Shown here piece by piece: positions 45,882 to 56,821 of a stretch of DNA of 64,000 nucleotides. Made by a program: the position numbers and the translations under genes. Each line of letters begins with the position of its first letter. The first letter of the stretch is position 1. The notes under the pieces were generated by a model. The model was not told the origin of the DNA. It saw only the letters and a program-made list of their open reading frames with translations, and did not search any database. Origin of the DNA: Diatrype stigma (Eukaryota > Ascomycota > Sordariomycetes > Xylariales > Diatrypaceae); the NCBI GenBank assembly GCA_022225965.2, contig JAKJXP020000022.1, forward strand, positions 248,001 to 312,000. The letters run 5' to 3'.

Positions 45882-47324
45882 TTACAGATGGTTCGTTGTA
45901 AAGCCATCCCTGTTGACGAAAGTCTTGAAGCCACCATTCTTGATGTCCTTAGTCTCATAGGAGATGTCATCATAGTCATCGTCAGTGCCGTATTCCTCTA
46001 GATCAGAGGCATTTCCATTCCGGTAGGCATAAGCGTTCATATCGTACTCATCGTCGCTGGCGACCTCGTCGTCAGGATAGTCAGCCGTATAGTAGTTTTC
46101 AGCTGTCTCTAGTTAGTCAAAGCGGAACCAGATGGGGAAAATGGGGCTCACCATTCTCGTCCTCTTCATCCTCCGCCCACTCATCCTCGCTATCACTGCC
46201 TTCGCCATAGAAATACTCGATGTCGGGTTCTCCATCGAATACCAGCAATCCCACGTGTTGTGGAGGCACGTTCTCGCCCAACTTGCTTGCGGGGATCCGG
46301 ACATACGTTTCAATGATGTAATCGTCATCGTCGGTATCACTCACGCCAGCGTCGATATCCGCCATTTCCTTGTCCGCTGGTTCGGGGGTCGCTTCGGGAT
46401 GTCGCTCCGAGTATCGCTTCGCTGGGGCCTTGGGCTTGAATCTGAGCTGAGGTGAAGTTGGGGCCGCCTTTTGAGTCTTGGCTCTCTGCTGCTGCTCTTC
46501 CTCCGCCTTTTGTAGGTTGAGCCCGATCTGTTCGAGGGCGAACGCGTTCATCTCTTCGGTCATCCGATCCATATCCACATCCAACCGGTTCGTCATGGCC
46601 TGGGGCAGTTCGGTCTTGGCTTTTGGTGCGCTGTCCCTGCTTGCCAACTTCGCGACGCCCGGCCTCTTGTACTTTCTAGTCTCAGCCTGGTCCACATCCA
46701 TGCCCTTATCTGCCGGGAGGCTATCCTGGGTAGCTGGCGCATTGCCCCCCGTCGTGGTCGCAAGATGTGCTGTGTCCGATGCAGCTTGTAATTTTTCCAC
46801 GGTTCTCGATGATATCCTCTTGATCCTGCGCTCCACGAAGAGAGCGGGCGCAGATCGCTTCTTGGTATTTCCCCCATGACTTCGGGTTGGATATGAAGCA
46901 GTTGATAGCATGTCGTCTGGTCTTGACAGGTGAAATCTACGCTGTTCAATGTCTCCGACTGTGTTCGTGTCTGCGTCATCGTGGGTTGCCGGCGACCCGT
47001 CGGCGGGGATTCCCTTGGTCTCGCCATCCTGGGAGTGTTTTCTTTTGGGGCCTTGGAATGCGGCGTCTTTGCTAGTAGGGTGGGATATGTGGATGATCGG
47101 CTTCTGTATCGGGGTAGGAATGCTGGCGAATGGCGCTTCCCTATCTTGTCTTCTGTACACGAACTCTTCGCTTCTGTGTCTCTTAATCTCCTGGACGCCT
47201 GCGAGAAGAGTTAGTATGTAGCTTCATTTGGCGTCTGAGTCGATATTCCCCTACGAAGGTACGAGACTGGTGCCTCCTCTGTTGCCTTTCGCTTGACGCG
47301 AATGAGCTGAGGTGGAACGGACAT
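45882..47324 (-). CDS. iwr1: Iwr1, RNA polymerase II nuclear import factor
   Basis: Three exons, 47324-47255, 47198-46152 and 46102-45882, give 445 residues. Exon 1 encodes MSVPPQLIRVKRKATEEAPVSYL, the usual Iwr1 start. Intron 1 (56 nt) has a weak donor GTAGGG but a perfect TACTAAC branch site and TCGCAG acceptor; it restores SYLRVQEIKRHR. Intron 2 (49 nt, GTGAGC...CAG) restores DENAENYYTADYPDDEV. Near the C-terminus is the acidic Iwr1 motif: YIIETYVRIPA, VGLLVFDGEPDIEYFYGEGSD, EDEWAEDEEDENAENYYTADYPD, DDEYDMNAYAYRN, and a GGFKTFVNRDG tail. Iwr1 binds assembled Pol II in the cytoplasm and carries it into the nucleus through its basic N-terminal signal. The middle part is low-complexity and species-specific. 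The open frame beyond each splice site is unrelated sequence. Confidence 0.9.
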
Positions 47325-50300
47325 GGTTACCCCCGCAGTTCAACAACGCGAAAGAACCTCAGATGCCAAGTGGGAGTCGAAGACAATTCAGAATGGCTTG
47401 GTATGTGTTTCAACTTGCAGGCTTTGCGATTTGTGGCGATGGTGAACTTGTAGAAAAGTGAATCAATTTAATTAAATCAATGCGTACATGTGATGCCGTA
47501 CGTAATTATCTGGAAGTACGAAGTACCGCACCTTGCCTAAGGTATTGTTGTAATCAGGTGCTAGTACGTAATAAGGCAAGTGTAAGCACATACAATGACC
47601 AAGGTGTCCGAATTCTTCGTCTTACCGCCCGGCAAAATAGGAGTATAGCGGGGTACACAGTAACACAGTTAAGTTACATCACATTCAGCTGCTTATCGTG
47701 CTTATCCAACTGCTTATCCCAGCTTATCCAGCCGTTAGCCCACATTTCAAGGCTTGTAGGGCTGAGCCTCCCCCCCTCCACCTGATGAAGTATTGTATGG
47801 TAATAAATAACAGTCCTACTCCGAGTATATGGATCAAGAAGCATCCGACTTGTTCTGATAAAAAAATCGAATCACTTATGAACTTGGGTGTATAATAAAC
47901 TGCGACAAGTTGAGACAGCAATGAAATTCTGGAGAGAATCCGAGATGACTAGATAGAAACCTGAACGTGAAATTGATAGATTCCAATGAACCGGTTGCAC
48001 GAAATATACTGCAAATTGAGGATGCAGTAACACTACATAAAATCACTCTTTCGCAACGTAAGTTTGGAGAAGTGAAAGATGAGAGGATTCAAACACTCAA
48101 CCACTCAATAGGGACAGTATGATGAAACAAACGACTCAATGCTTACTAACAAAGCCTGGCAGAAAGATTGCGGTTATCGAGGGCAATCCGGGGCCCGCCA
48201 CATCCTTGAACACGCATCATTGATACGGGATTAGGAGGGAACCTAACTGAGAAAACTTCAGCCACAGAATGGTAGAAGCCAAAATCATTAGAATTCCTTC
48301 TTATCTCGACATGGGATTATCGTTGTAGCGCAATTTTATCCCCTACTTTCCCCATACACGTTCTGAACCATCCGACCCCCCTTTTGACACGGGCTCGATG
48401 TGGACTCTGCATGATTAAAAACGAAAAAGCACAGGAGACGGACGACTCCCCGGGACTGTGTCGGCATGTCCTGCCGATATGAAAGATCACAGGAGACTCG
48501 CCCTAATTTCCAAAAAGGCGACTGTCTTAACCAAGCGCTAAAAGCCAAATTCGATCCCAGCAGCCCTTGTGCCAATGCAATCTGAATCGTTGATGGTTGA
48601 CGAAGTCATGAAGGCGGGAGAATCGCTGCAACCCCGCCTCATAAGACTACAGGGATGATGATAGGTACTTATCCAGGATACGCTAACGAGAAGTCTCTCT
48701 AACGAGAATTTCCTCTAACTACAAGTCTCCCTAATAACTAACTAGAAATATCTCCAACTGATGGGTCCGAGATTTGACATAATTCAAGTTGGGTAAAAAC
48801 TTCGATTACAGATGCTTCTAGAGTGCAATGAAAGATGCGCTTCGATTCTGATCAAGTTTTGACTCGGGGCGGCAATGAATCGTTTTGATGTCGTTCGTAG
48901 GTAACGTCTGATTGGCCTGATGAGGGACGATCATGAGAAGACATTCTCCACCTATACTACTTACGCGGGGGTTAGCAAGTTTTAGAGTTTCTACCCCAGA
49001 CCATCCGAAGGTTAGTAAGTCATATGAAATCGAGTTCGTCCATGTTCCGGAGGGTTGTTCATACCAGTATCTGCCTTTTTATTTATCTTATATTCGTGAT
49101 CAAAGCGCTGATGGGGTTAGAACCCGAAGAAGTATAAGCTCAAGGTGTTGCACATTTCAGAAATGCAGTGCCAACCTCAAAATGCAGCTGCATTGGATGC
49201 TGCAGCTTACAAGGATATAGCTTCTATGTGTATGTATATATATATATATGCAGAGTGGAGACAATGGACCGCCCTAGATCTGCGGAGAATCAGATGCCAT
49301 TGGCGATTGGACAATGTCCGTTTTGTCGGATGTATGTATGAAGACATGATACCGTCACTAGCACGCTATCATGATCTACTGGTCTACTGGATTGCATTCC
49401 GCCAGTCAAAGTCCCGTACATACTACATAGAGACAGTACCCAAGCTCCATGGAACCTGGAATGAAGGCCGTTATGCCGGTTTGCACACTCATCTAAGTGC
49501 GTACCTCGGTAGCTTCCAAGAGTACCTATGTAAGTGTCATATCCCAAGCTACCAAGGTAGGTATAGGTAAGTAGCCGGTATTGTAGGTATTGTAGGTAGG
49601 GAGGGTATCAGCGCCGGAGCTTTGTCTCCCAGAACTCTCTCTACCGCTGTGGTGGGGTTGCATCTCAACCTGGACATTCTATGATTATCCAATTGTCCAA
49701 TTATCCAACTCGAGCAACATAAACCGGTATCAAGAGGACACACCTTCTGTACCTATGCATATGGACTTTACAGTATTTGACGGAAGGGCCGTGACAGTAT
49801 GCGCGCATATCCTGGCAATGGGCATCCAGATGTGGGAGCTACTGCAGCAGGTGTGTATGCAACTACCTACGGTGGGTACATTGCAGATCTGTGTACCCAT
49901 TGACCACATACATGCCATGTAGGTACAATGCCAAAATGCTTAGCTGCTGCTTCGTGTTAATTGTTGAGAAACAGGACCCGATATTTCCTACGTGCCTATA
50001 TTCAATGTTGAACCACCTGGCCAGCTGGCGTATCATGTGTGAGGTGCCTGAGTGCACAACCGGAAGTACTACGACAGAGGAAGGTGGCAACCTACATCAT
50101 CGACGTAAGTGTGTAGTAGGCATCCCCTATACCTACATATATAGAGGTACCTATAGGAGGAAGGCTTGGGTACTAAGGTGGTACCTACCTATGCTATCTA
50201 GCTGTGAATGACTGTATCCAGATGTCCTCGCTTTCAATGTTGCTAGTACCAGACGCCTTTTTACGAAACCATACTAGCCAGACATCTTTGTATACGACCT

Positions 50301-50962
50301 TAGGTACGTAGGTAAGTAAGTATGTATCCAACAATCAAGTATATCCATATTCATATACTGTTCATATACCCGCCAAGAATCAGAACCGCAAGGCCGTAGA
50401 ACGGCTTCCGATTGCTAGCAAACAGGGTCCATTGATGTCCTGCTACCTAATATCAGTGGTATTATTCCATATCATTCCATATTTCTGCTTTGCGGGTTCA
50501 GGCATATATGCATGGTCTGTCCACCGCAATATGGTGATGCGATAATCGCATATCTACGAGTCTCTCCGTAGTGTAGAAGACAGGACTAACTGACTCGGGC
50601 TGATGCTTGGTATGTAGGTACCTAGGTAGGCAGGATTCAAGAACGTAGCTTCTGTCCAATCCTACTAGCATTACTGGGCTGCTTCCATCCTGGATAATAT
50701 ACCTGCTACCTTATGTAGGTGATCAATAACAGGATCTCACCATTCACGTAGGACAAGCTTACGGTAAAGCCACATGGTTCCTAAATTTTGAAATACATAC
50801 ATCTGCCTACCTACTTACAGGCTGCCTACACCTTATACTGGATATACGGCAGTGCCTTATACCTACGGCAGTGACCATTGGGAGTTGCCGAGCTGGATCA
50901 ATCACTTATCAAGCACCTGCCAACCTCTTCGCACCACCACCAACACCGACCTTGGCACCACT

Positions 50963-51000
50963 TCAGCACCTCAGCACCTCAGCACCTCAGCACCTCAGCA
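50963..51000. repeat. 8-bp tandem repeat (TCAGCACC)
   Basis: Four perfect copies and a partial fifth copy of TCAGCACC, about 280 bp upstream of the CBM48 gene start. An 8-bp unit would shift frame on each change, consistent with non-coding sequence. Confidence 0.85.
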
Positions 51001-51122
51001 TTTGGTCGTCCCATCCTCCACACCATTCTCATTTCGACACACCGTCACATCTTTGCTCTCCGAGTCCACCTACGATTACCTACTTAGCACCTACCTGGTT
51101 ACCCACCTGATATCTACCTGGT

Positions 51123-51142
51123 TACCTACCTACCTACCTACC
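51123..51142. repeat. TACC tetranucleotide repeat
   Basis: Five units of TACC in the presumed promoter or leader of the CBM48 gene. It is one of several simple expansions of the TACCTA word common in this window. Confidence 0.8.
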
Positions 51143-51230
51143 TAGCTAATATCATATACTTGCTCCCGCTGGACGTACGTCTCTGCCATCTTCGTCGAAT
51201 TCCGACTGTCATGAACTTGTCCCTATATTA

Positions 51231-51253
51231 CTACCACTACCACTACCACTACC
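51231..51253. repeat. CTACCA hexanucleotide repeat
   Basis: Nearly four units of CTACCA in the probable 5' UTR, ending about 23 bp before the start codon at 51276. Confidence 0.75.
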
Positions 51254-51275
51254 TATATCGCCGTCTTCGTTCATT

Positions 51276-52965
51276 ATGACTACCCGAGTTCCCGTGAGAT
51301 TCACGTACCAGAAGGACGACACCGTCCCGCCTGTCTATGTTGCTGGCACCTTCTCGGATCCAGCATGGCAGCCTTTCGAGATGGACGTTACCCAAAACGA
51401 AAATGGCCAGAATATCTTCTCCAAGGTAATCGACGTCAGCGATGCCTCCGATATCCAGTACAAATTCCGGATAGGATCTGGAAATTGGTGGCTATGTAAC
51501 GAGAATGCCGAAACCAGTAAGCTTTTTAACCCCAACATCCATACTGCCTATCTGTCCTAGTATGACCATTACAGTTATTAACCAGTTATACTCAGTCACC
51601 GATGAACAGGGGAATATAAACAACATCCTCAGAGTACCATCGTGCCGATCCGATAAGACTTCACCTGAGTCACTAGACTCCGGGGACACGCAGACCTCCC
51701 CTGACCTAGCAAGCACTGCTTCTGAAGTTGCCGATTCTGCAGCACTCCTAGATAGAAACACTCCGGAGACGCCAGACCAAGTGGGCAGGACTGATTCCAC
51801 TCCACCATCTGAATCTCCTACGGGAGCAGCTTCTGAGATTGAACCCGAAGCTCCCAACACTTCCAGAAAGCTAGATAGCGACCAGTCCGCCCCTGACATT
51901 GGCGGCGCAGGTGGTCATGCAGAGCCATCGCAACCTTCTTGTCCCATGTTCTCGCATGAGTATGTGGCCTTTCCTGATGAGGATGATAAATTCGATGATC
52001 CTCCTGAAGATCTTCAAAGTACCTTGGACGATTATCAACTACGGAAACAATCTGAGACGAGGCAGCATGAATACGCACAAGATCCTGATATAGATCTTGA
52101 TAATCCAACACTCGAGAAGTTTCCCTCCGACAGTGCGTCCATCATGGCCACAATCCGGCGACTTTCGACGAGCGTGAATGAAGACCGCACATTCCCCCAA
52201 GGCGCTGCCCCGTCTCTGGTAGTCAACCCCTTCAAGTCGTCTACGGACGATTTATCCGATGACCAGAGTTTGGCAGTGCCTCCAGCTGATCAACCCCGCG
52301 CCGAAGGGAAGAAAAGCTCCGTGTCTGTCTCTGCAGGTTCAGTTAGCTCTCTGGGCTCTATTGCGGAGACTGACGACGAACGTCCCAATGATGAACGGGA
52401 CGAAACCCCTAAGGAGGGGACCACTCCTGTAATACAGCACCCTGCCGCGAAAGGAGCTCAACCGGGCGTGGAAAATCCCAAAGTGGATGCCCAGGGAGAT
52501 GGCCCAGGAAGTGACGATGAAGGAATTGCTATGTGCAATGTTGCTAGGCAAAGACCAGCTGAGGGAAACCTCGATAGAGCCGATTTATTGATCCCGGAAC
52601 CAGTTGGCTTCGCACGCCTACCCCCTTCACACATCGTGGAACCCATCCTCCAGAGTTCTACACCACTCCCGGAAGAAGATCGAATTGACTCGGCCGAGAC
52701 CAGCGCTAATGGCCTTGCTATCAATCACGTACGAGACGCCAGCCCGCATATTGTCATTTCATCCCCAACAGATAGCAGCGATAGCAGCAACCAGAACACT
52801 CTGAGGAAGGGGAATGCAGACCGTCCAATCAGCCGCACGTCGATGAACTCCCTTCAAGACGTCAAAGGTGGCGCTAATTGGCTGCAAGTTTTCATCCATA
52901 TGTTACTAGTGGACTGGGTAGGCGGTTTCCTATCGAGGCTCTGGTATGGCAGAAGTACGGCATGA
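51276..52965 (+). CDS. AMPK-beta/CBM48-type glycogen-binding-domain protein with C-terminal hydrophobic segment
   Basis: Two exons, 51276-51516 and 51596-52965, give 536 residues. The 79-nt intron (GTAAGC...CAG) has phase 1 and restores ENAETITDEQGNINNILRVP. Residues 3-95 form an E-set/CBM48 domain: VPVRFTYQ, VYVAGTFSDPAWQPFEM, IQYKFRIGSGNWWLCNENAE. This pattern is found in AMPK beta subunits and in yeast Mdg1 and Crp1. The long middle part (about 100-500) is Ser/Pro/Asp/Glu-rich and probably disordered. The C-terminus has a hydrophobic stretch (about 509-527, WLQVFIHMLLVDWVGGFLS) followed by a short basic end. This could anchor the protein in a membrane, although the inner His and Asp make an amphipathic helix equally possible. 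A carbohydrate-binding or scaffold role is inferred from the domain only. Confidence 0.82.
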
Positions 52966-54281
52966 AAGGTCCTCCCATTCCACGACATTAGCGGTTTCTA
53001 CTAGTACGGTGTACATCGCCACCCCGTCACTACCGACGTTGCTGAATTACTTAATAGACTGACTAACCTGAGCCTCTACTGGCAAGATTAATGATTATTC
53101 ACTGTTCCGTCGCTGAATTGCTGTTCTCCATGATGAGCTTTGGCCTGTCCTGGCTATCTCTGGCATACTCGGTAGCTGAATGAAGCAGGAAGGACTATTT
53201 GCTGTGCCAACACCACTCCTACTTACATACCTAATTGAAACAAAAGGCTTCTTGCAGGAGCATTGAAAATCTTTGGGGCTACTCATCCGCTAGATTGAGA
53301 GGGGGTTGTCCTAATGATATGGTCATTATCAAACCTATTCGAACTCAACCTAGGATACATGTTAGTGTTAGCAAATGAAATTTCTTGATAACTGAAAGTA
53401 ACTCCAACAGACGTGTAATGATGCATAAAGCCTACCGGGAAATATGGACTTCGCCAATAAGCATACCACGTGAGTTTATTGGAGAAAAAGCCATGCATCA
53501 TTGATTATATCGGCGGATGTGATTCCTATAGTCCGCTTCTAACTTTCAAGCAAGATCACCACACGATCGGAGTATCATCTCAAGGCTTATCACAAATGGA
53601 AAGGCACTTCTTTTTGATCATTTCGATATTCAGAATCATTGGCCTTCGGTCTATTTACCTCTTTCTGCCCAGGAGTCCAGGAGTCCAGGTATAATTTATA
53701 GCCAAATAATGGGCTCCCTATCAGAAAAGATGATGTCCCGGATGTTTTACACGTTCCAGACTAACTTTTAAGACCTCATAAGACTAAGTATCTCCCACCA
53801 AGAAGGAATTCGAGACCACCATATTGAACTAGTACTCCAAGAATTATCAAAACCTGTCAGTTTATCCGATGGGCACGCCAAATCACCGGTACTGAAGCTG
53901 CAATCGCCCGTCTTATGTGTTGAGCGCTCGAAATGTCATTACTAGTAACAGTTCTAATATTCATTTAAAGCGAAGTGTTTGACATAGAAGCAGCGGTAAT
54001 TACTCGTCTCCGGAAGTAGCTAAGCGACGAGTCGAGATCGATCCGACCCCTTTGTCTGCACAGCACAATGGCAACACCATGAAAGGGGGTCGGATCCCGC
54101 ATCTCCTCTCTCTCTCTATCGGCCACGCAGTTGTCGTCGCTGCCGCCGCCGCTGCCGCTACCATGTTGTCGTCGCCACCACACCCATACCCACGACTTCA
54201 CACCCACGCCTAAGCCTACACCTACACCATCACCATTGATTGCTGCTGTTGCTCGTTACGCCATCTACTACCACCATCATC
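52966..54281. other. intergenic region in tandem genes
   Basis: About 1.3 kb between the CBM48 gene and the kinase gene. No supported gene. A CT run near 54100-54120 and the following His/Pro-codon-like repeats lie in the probable leader of the kinase gene. Confidence 0.55.
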
Positions 54282-56062
54282 ATGGCAGCGCTACCCATGG
54301 GCCTAGCGCAGATGCTGGCGGTGGCCGACGACGAGGACGCGACGGGGCGGCGGTCGGCCGCCGCCGCCGACGAGCTGGTGCGCCACTTCCAGCACCAGTA
54401 CCGCTTCACCTTCGAAGGCCTGATCGGCCGCGGCGTCTTCGGCGCCACCTTCCGCATCGTTGAGAAGCTGCAGCACGGCGCCTCGCGCCGCCTCGCCGTC
54501 AAGCGCGCCCTCGAGCCCTACGGCTATAGGAGCCTGAGGCGCGAGATCACCATGCTACAGGTGAGTTGGGTTTGGGTTTGAGTTCGAGCAAGGAACAGAC
54601 AAGAATAATTTTCCTTGTACCCCGTCCTCCACACCCGTCCGTGTGCGTACAAGTACAGGGGCGAACGAGCTCCTGGTGATATTTTGGCTGCAGCACAACC
54701 GTTGTTGCTTTGCTGTTGACTGTTTTTCTCTTGTTAATGGCAAGTTGTGACCAACAGTACCTACGAGGATCGGCGCACATTGCCAACCTCGTCGCCTGGC
54801 GAGACGACCCCGCGCCCGTGAACATCCGGGGCCTGAGGCGCCTCCGCCGGTTCGTCCACCGCGGGTACGAGGGCGCGGCCCAGGCGGCGCTGGTCGGGCT
54901 GGCGAACCCGGTCATGGTGCTGGAGTACCTGAGCAACGGGGACATGGGACGGCTGTACGACAGAGCGCTTGCTCACAACATCCTGCTGCCGAATCGGGTC
55001 TTGTGGTCGTTCTTCCTCTGCTGTAAGTTGCGTAGACCGTGGATCGTTTAATGGTTTTGTCAAATCCTCGCTGTCTTTCGACCCCTTTTTATTTATTGGT
55101 TCTGCCGAAGGCAATATTCCACCCTCTGTGTGAATCTTGAGCTTTTTCGACAGGAAAGACGAGTAGTTGCTTGACCTCGCTGACTTTTGCTATGCTTTCT
55201 TCGTTATCGGCGGACACCCAGACATACGAGCTTGCACCGGCATGGCATATTTAAACAATGGCCGAGACCAAGCCAACCATCCGTTGCTCGAAGTCGTCCG
55301 CCCCGGCGTGGAACCATCGAAACTAGAACACGGAGACATGCATATGGGGAACTGTATGTATCACCTAAGGGGAGAAGGAAGAACACCCCCACCCCCTTGT
55401 CCTTCCCCGATAACCACTCGAGCGAGTCCCAGTGCTAAAAATCTGGAATTACAGCGATGCTCGGCGACGAAGGGGGCAAGTTCCCGGAACATGCCGAAGT
55501 GCCTATAGTAAAACTCATAGACTTCGGGCAGGCCACGGTCCCACAAGGGTTCGGTAACGGCTCCCCTGAAAACATTTATAGAGCAGCGAGGGTACGTTTT
55601 ATGCTCCTTATGCATCTTTCTGTTTTGATAAAGTCCCGTCCGCTTGCCTACTGTCCTTACCTACCTACCTACCTACCTACTCGAGTCCCCGGCACTGACA
55701 TTCTCCCCCTTTTCGCCACCTAGATCATAGTGAACCTGATATGCCGGCGGGGCGAGGGCGGGGACGTGACGACGCACTGGCAGGGGCGGGAGACGCGGGC
55801 GGGGCGGATCCTGCCGGACGCGGCGGGCAACAACCCGTTCCCGACGCTGGACCCGTGGCTGCGCGACCTGCTGGCCGAGTGCATGGCGCGCGAGTGGCAC
55901 CGCCGCCCCGACCTGCGCACCGCCATCGAGCGCGCCGAGATCGGCGCCCGCATGCCCCCCGCCGCCTACACCTTCCCGCCCGGCGCCCTCGCCCGCGAGA
56001 CCCCCGAGTACATCCGCGCCGTCCTGAAGACCCTCGTCTACGATGCCGACCCCAACGCGTAG
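54282..56062 (+). CDS. divergent Ser/Thr-type protein kinase
   Basis: Five exons, 54282-54560, 54758-55022, 55222-55353, 55455-55591 and 55724-56062, give 383 residues. Splice phases agree at every junction. The kinase fold is readable: Gly-rich loop IGRGVFGATFRIV (49-60), Lys74 in LAVK, Glu88 in RREITML, hinge VMVLEYLSNGDM, catalytic loop HGDMHMGN (218-225) and IDFGQA (Asp248). The loop is HGD-x-H-x-GN instead of the usual HRD-x-K-x-x-N, a form also seen in atypical and aminoglycoside-type kinases. The catalytic Asp and the metal-binding Asn are both present, so activity is plausible. The C-terminal lobe ends with WLRDLLAECMAREWHRRPDL, matching subdomain XI. It resembles lineage-expanded kinases of filamentous ascomycetes; the substrate is unknown. 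Introns of 197 and 199 nt are long for this window. Confidence 0.78.
55658..55680. repeat. TACC tetranucleotide repeat inside an intron
   Basis: Nearly six TACC units in the fourth intron of the kinase gene, about 40 bp before its acceptor. Confidence 0.8.
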
Positions 56063-56821
56063 CCGCCACCCCCCCTCCCACCCGACAGGCGTAGGCGCCT
56101 AGGAACGTGTAGGTCCTTGTCGCGGGTTGGAGTAACCAGGGAGTTCACGATACGAGTTATGTAATTACTTACTCCCAGTATCTATTCGAACGGGACCGGT
56201 CGGGCAGCCAGATGGTCCGTGGCGAGGCGAGGCGAGGCCAGGCAAGGCAAGGCGACGTTCTTATTCCTGGTCTGTTTGCCCGCTTGCAGTTTATTACGGA
56301 TAAACAAAAGGATGGTTCTGTAACATAGTGTGGAAAGGTATATTAAGCTAGGAAAGCCGCATTTACTTGTATTACGAGGAACTTGTTAAATACTCATATA
56401 TAATACCGAGTTTATGGTGTTGGCTTTATCAACTGTCGAAAAATGAAAATTGTACCGTTGGAAATATAGAGACAGCAGGTAATAATCATTCCCCCTGAAA
56501 ACCACCAAACGAAGCGTTTAGGTATTTATTGCACGCGTACACGACCTATCTAGCGGAACACCACGCTGCCTGTCTAGAACCGAGCCGATATAACAGTGTT
56601 CCTCTCCGAACTCCGCACCAGATAATCTACACTTGTTTCTATTTTCATCTTCTCCCGTTCTCTAGCTCCGTTAGTCATTATAACACCTCGCCTGCCAGGT
56701 CTCTAGGTACCCCCCTAGCCACTCATCTATCTGTCTATCCAACCCCCCTTCACCTACTACCGCCTCTCCGAGATGCCACCCCACCGCCACCAGGTATCTA
56801 TTTGCCTATCCACCTACCCTC
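56063..56821. other. convergent spacer with GGCGA repeat
   Basis: 3' UTRs of the kinase and OPT genes. Seven 5-bp units of GGCGA/GGCAA type lie at 56221-56255. No gene seen. Confidence 0.6.

Larger units (their letters stand above)
47325..51275. other. long intergenic region between divergent genes
   Basis: About 4 kb between the IWR1 start and the CBM48 gene. Short frames only. It contains a TA dinucleotide run (49234-49249), dense TAGGTA/TACCTA words after 49550, and several short tandem repeats close to the downstream start (listed separately). The last 300 bp are CT-rich and probably hold the promoter and leader. Confidence 0.55.
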
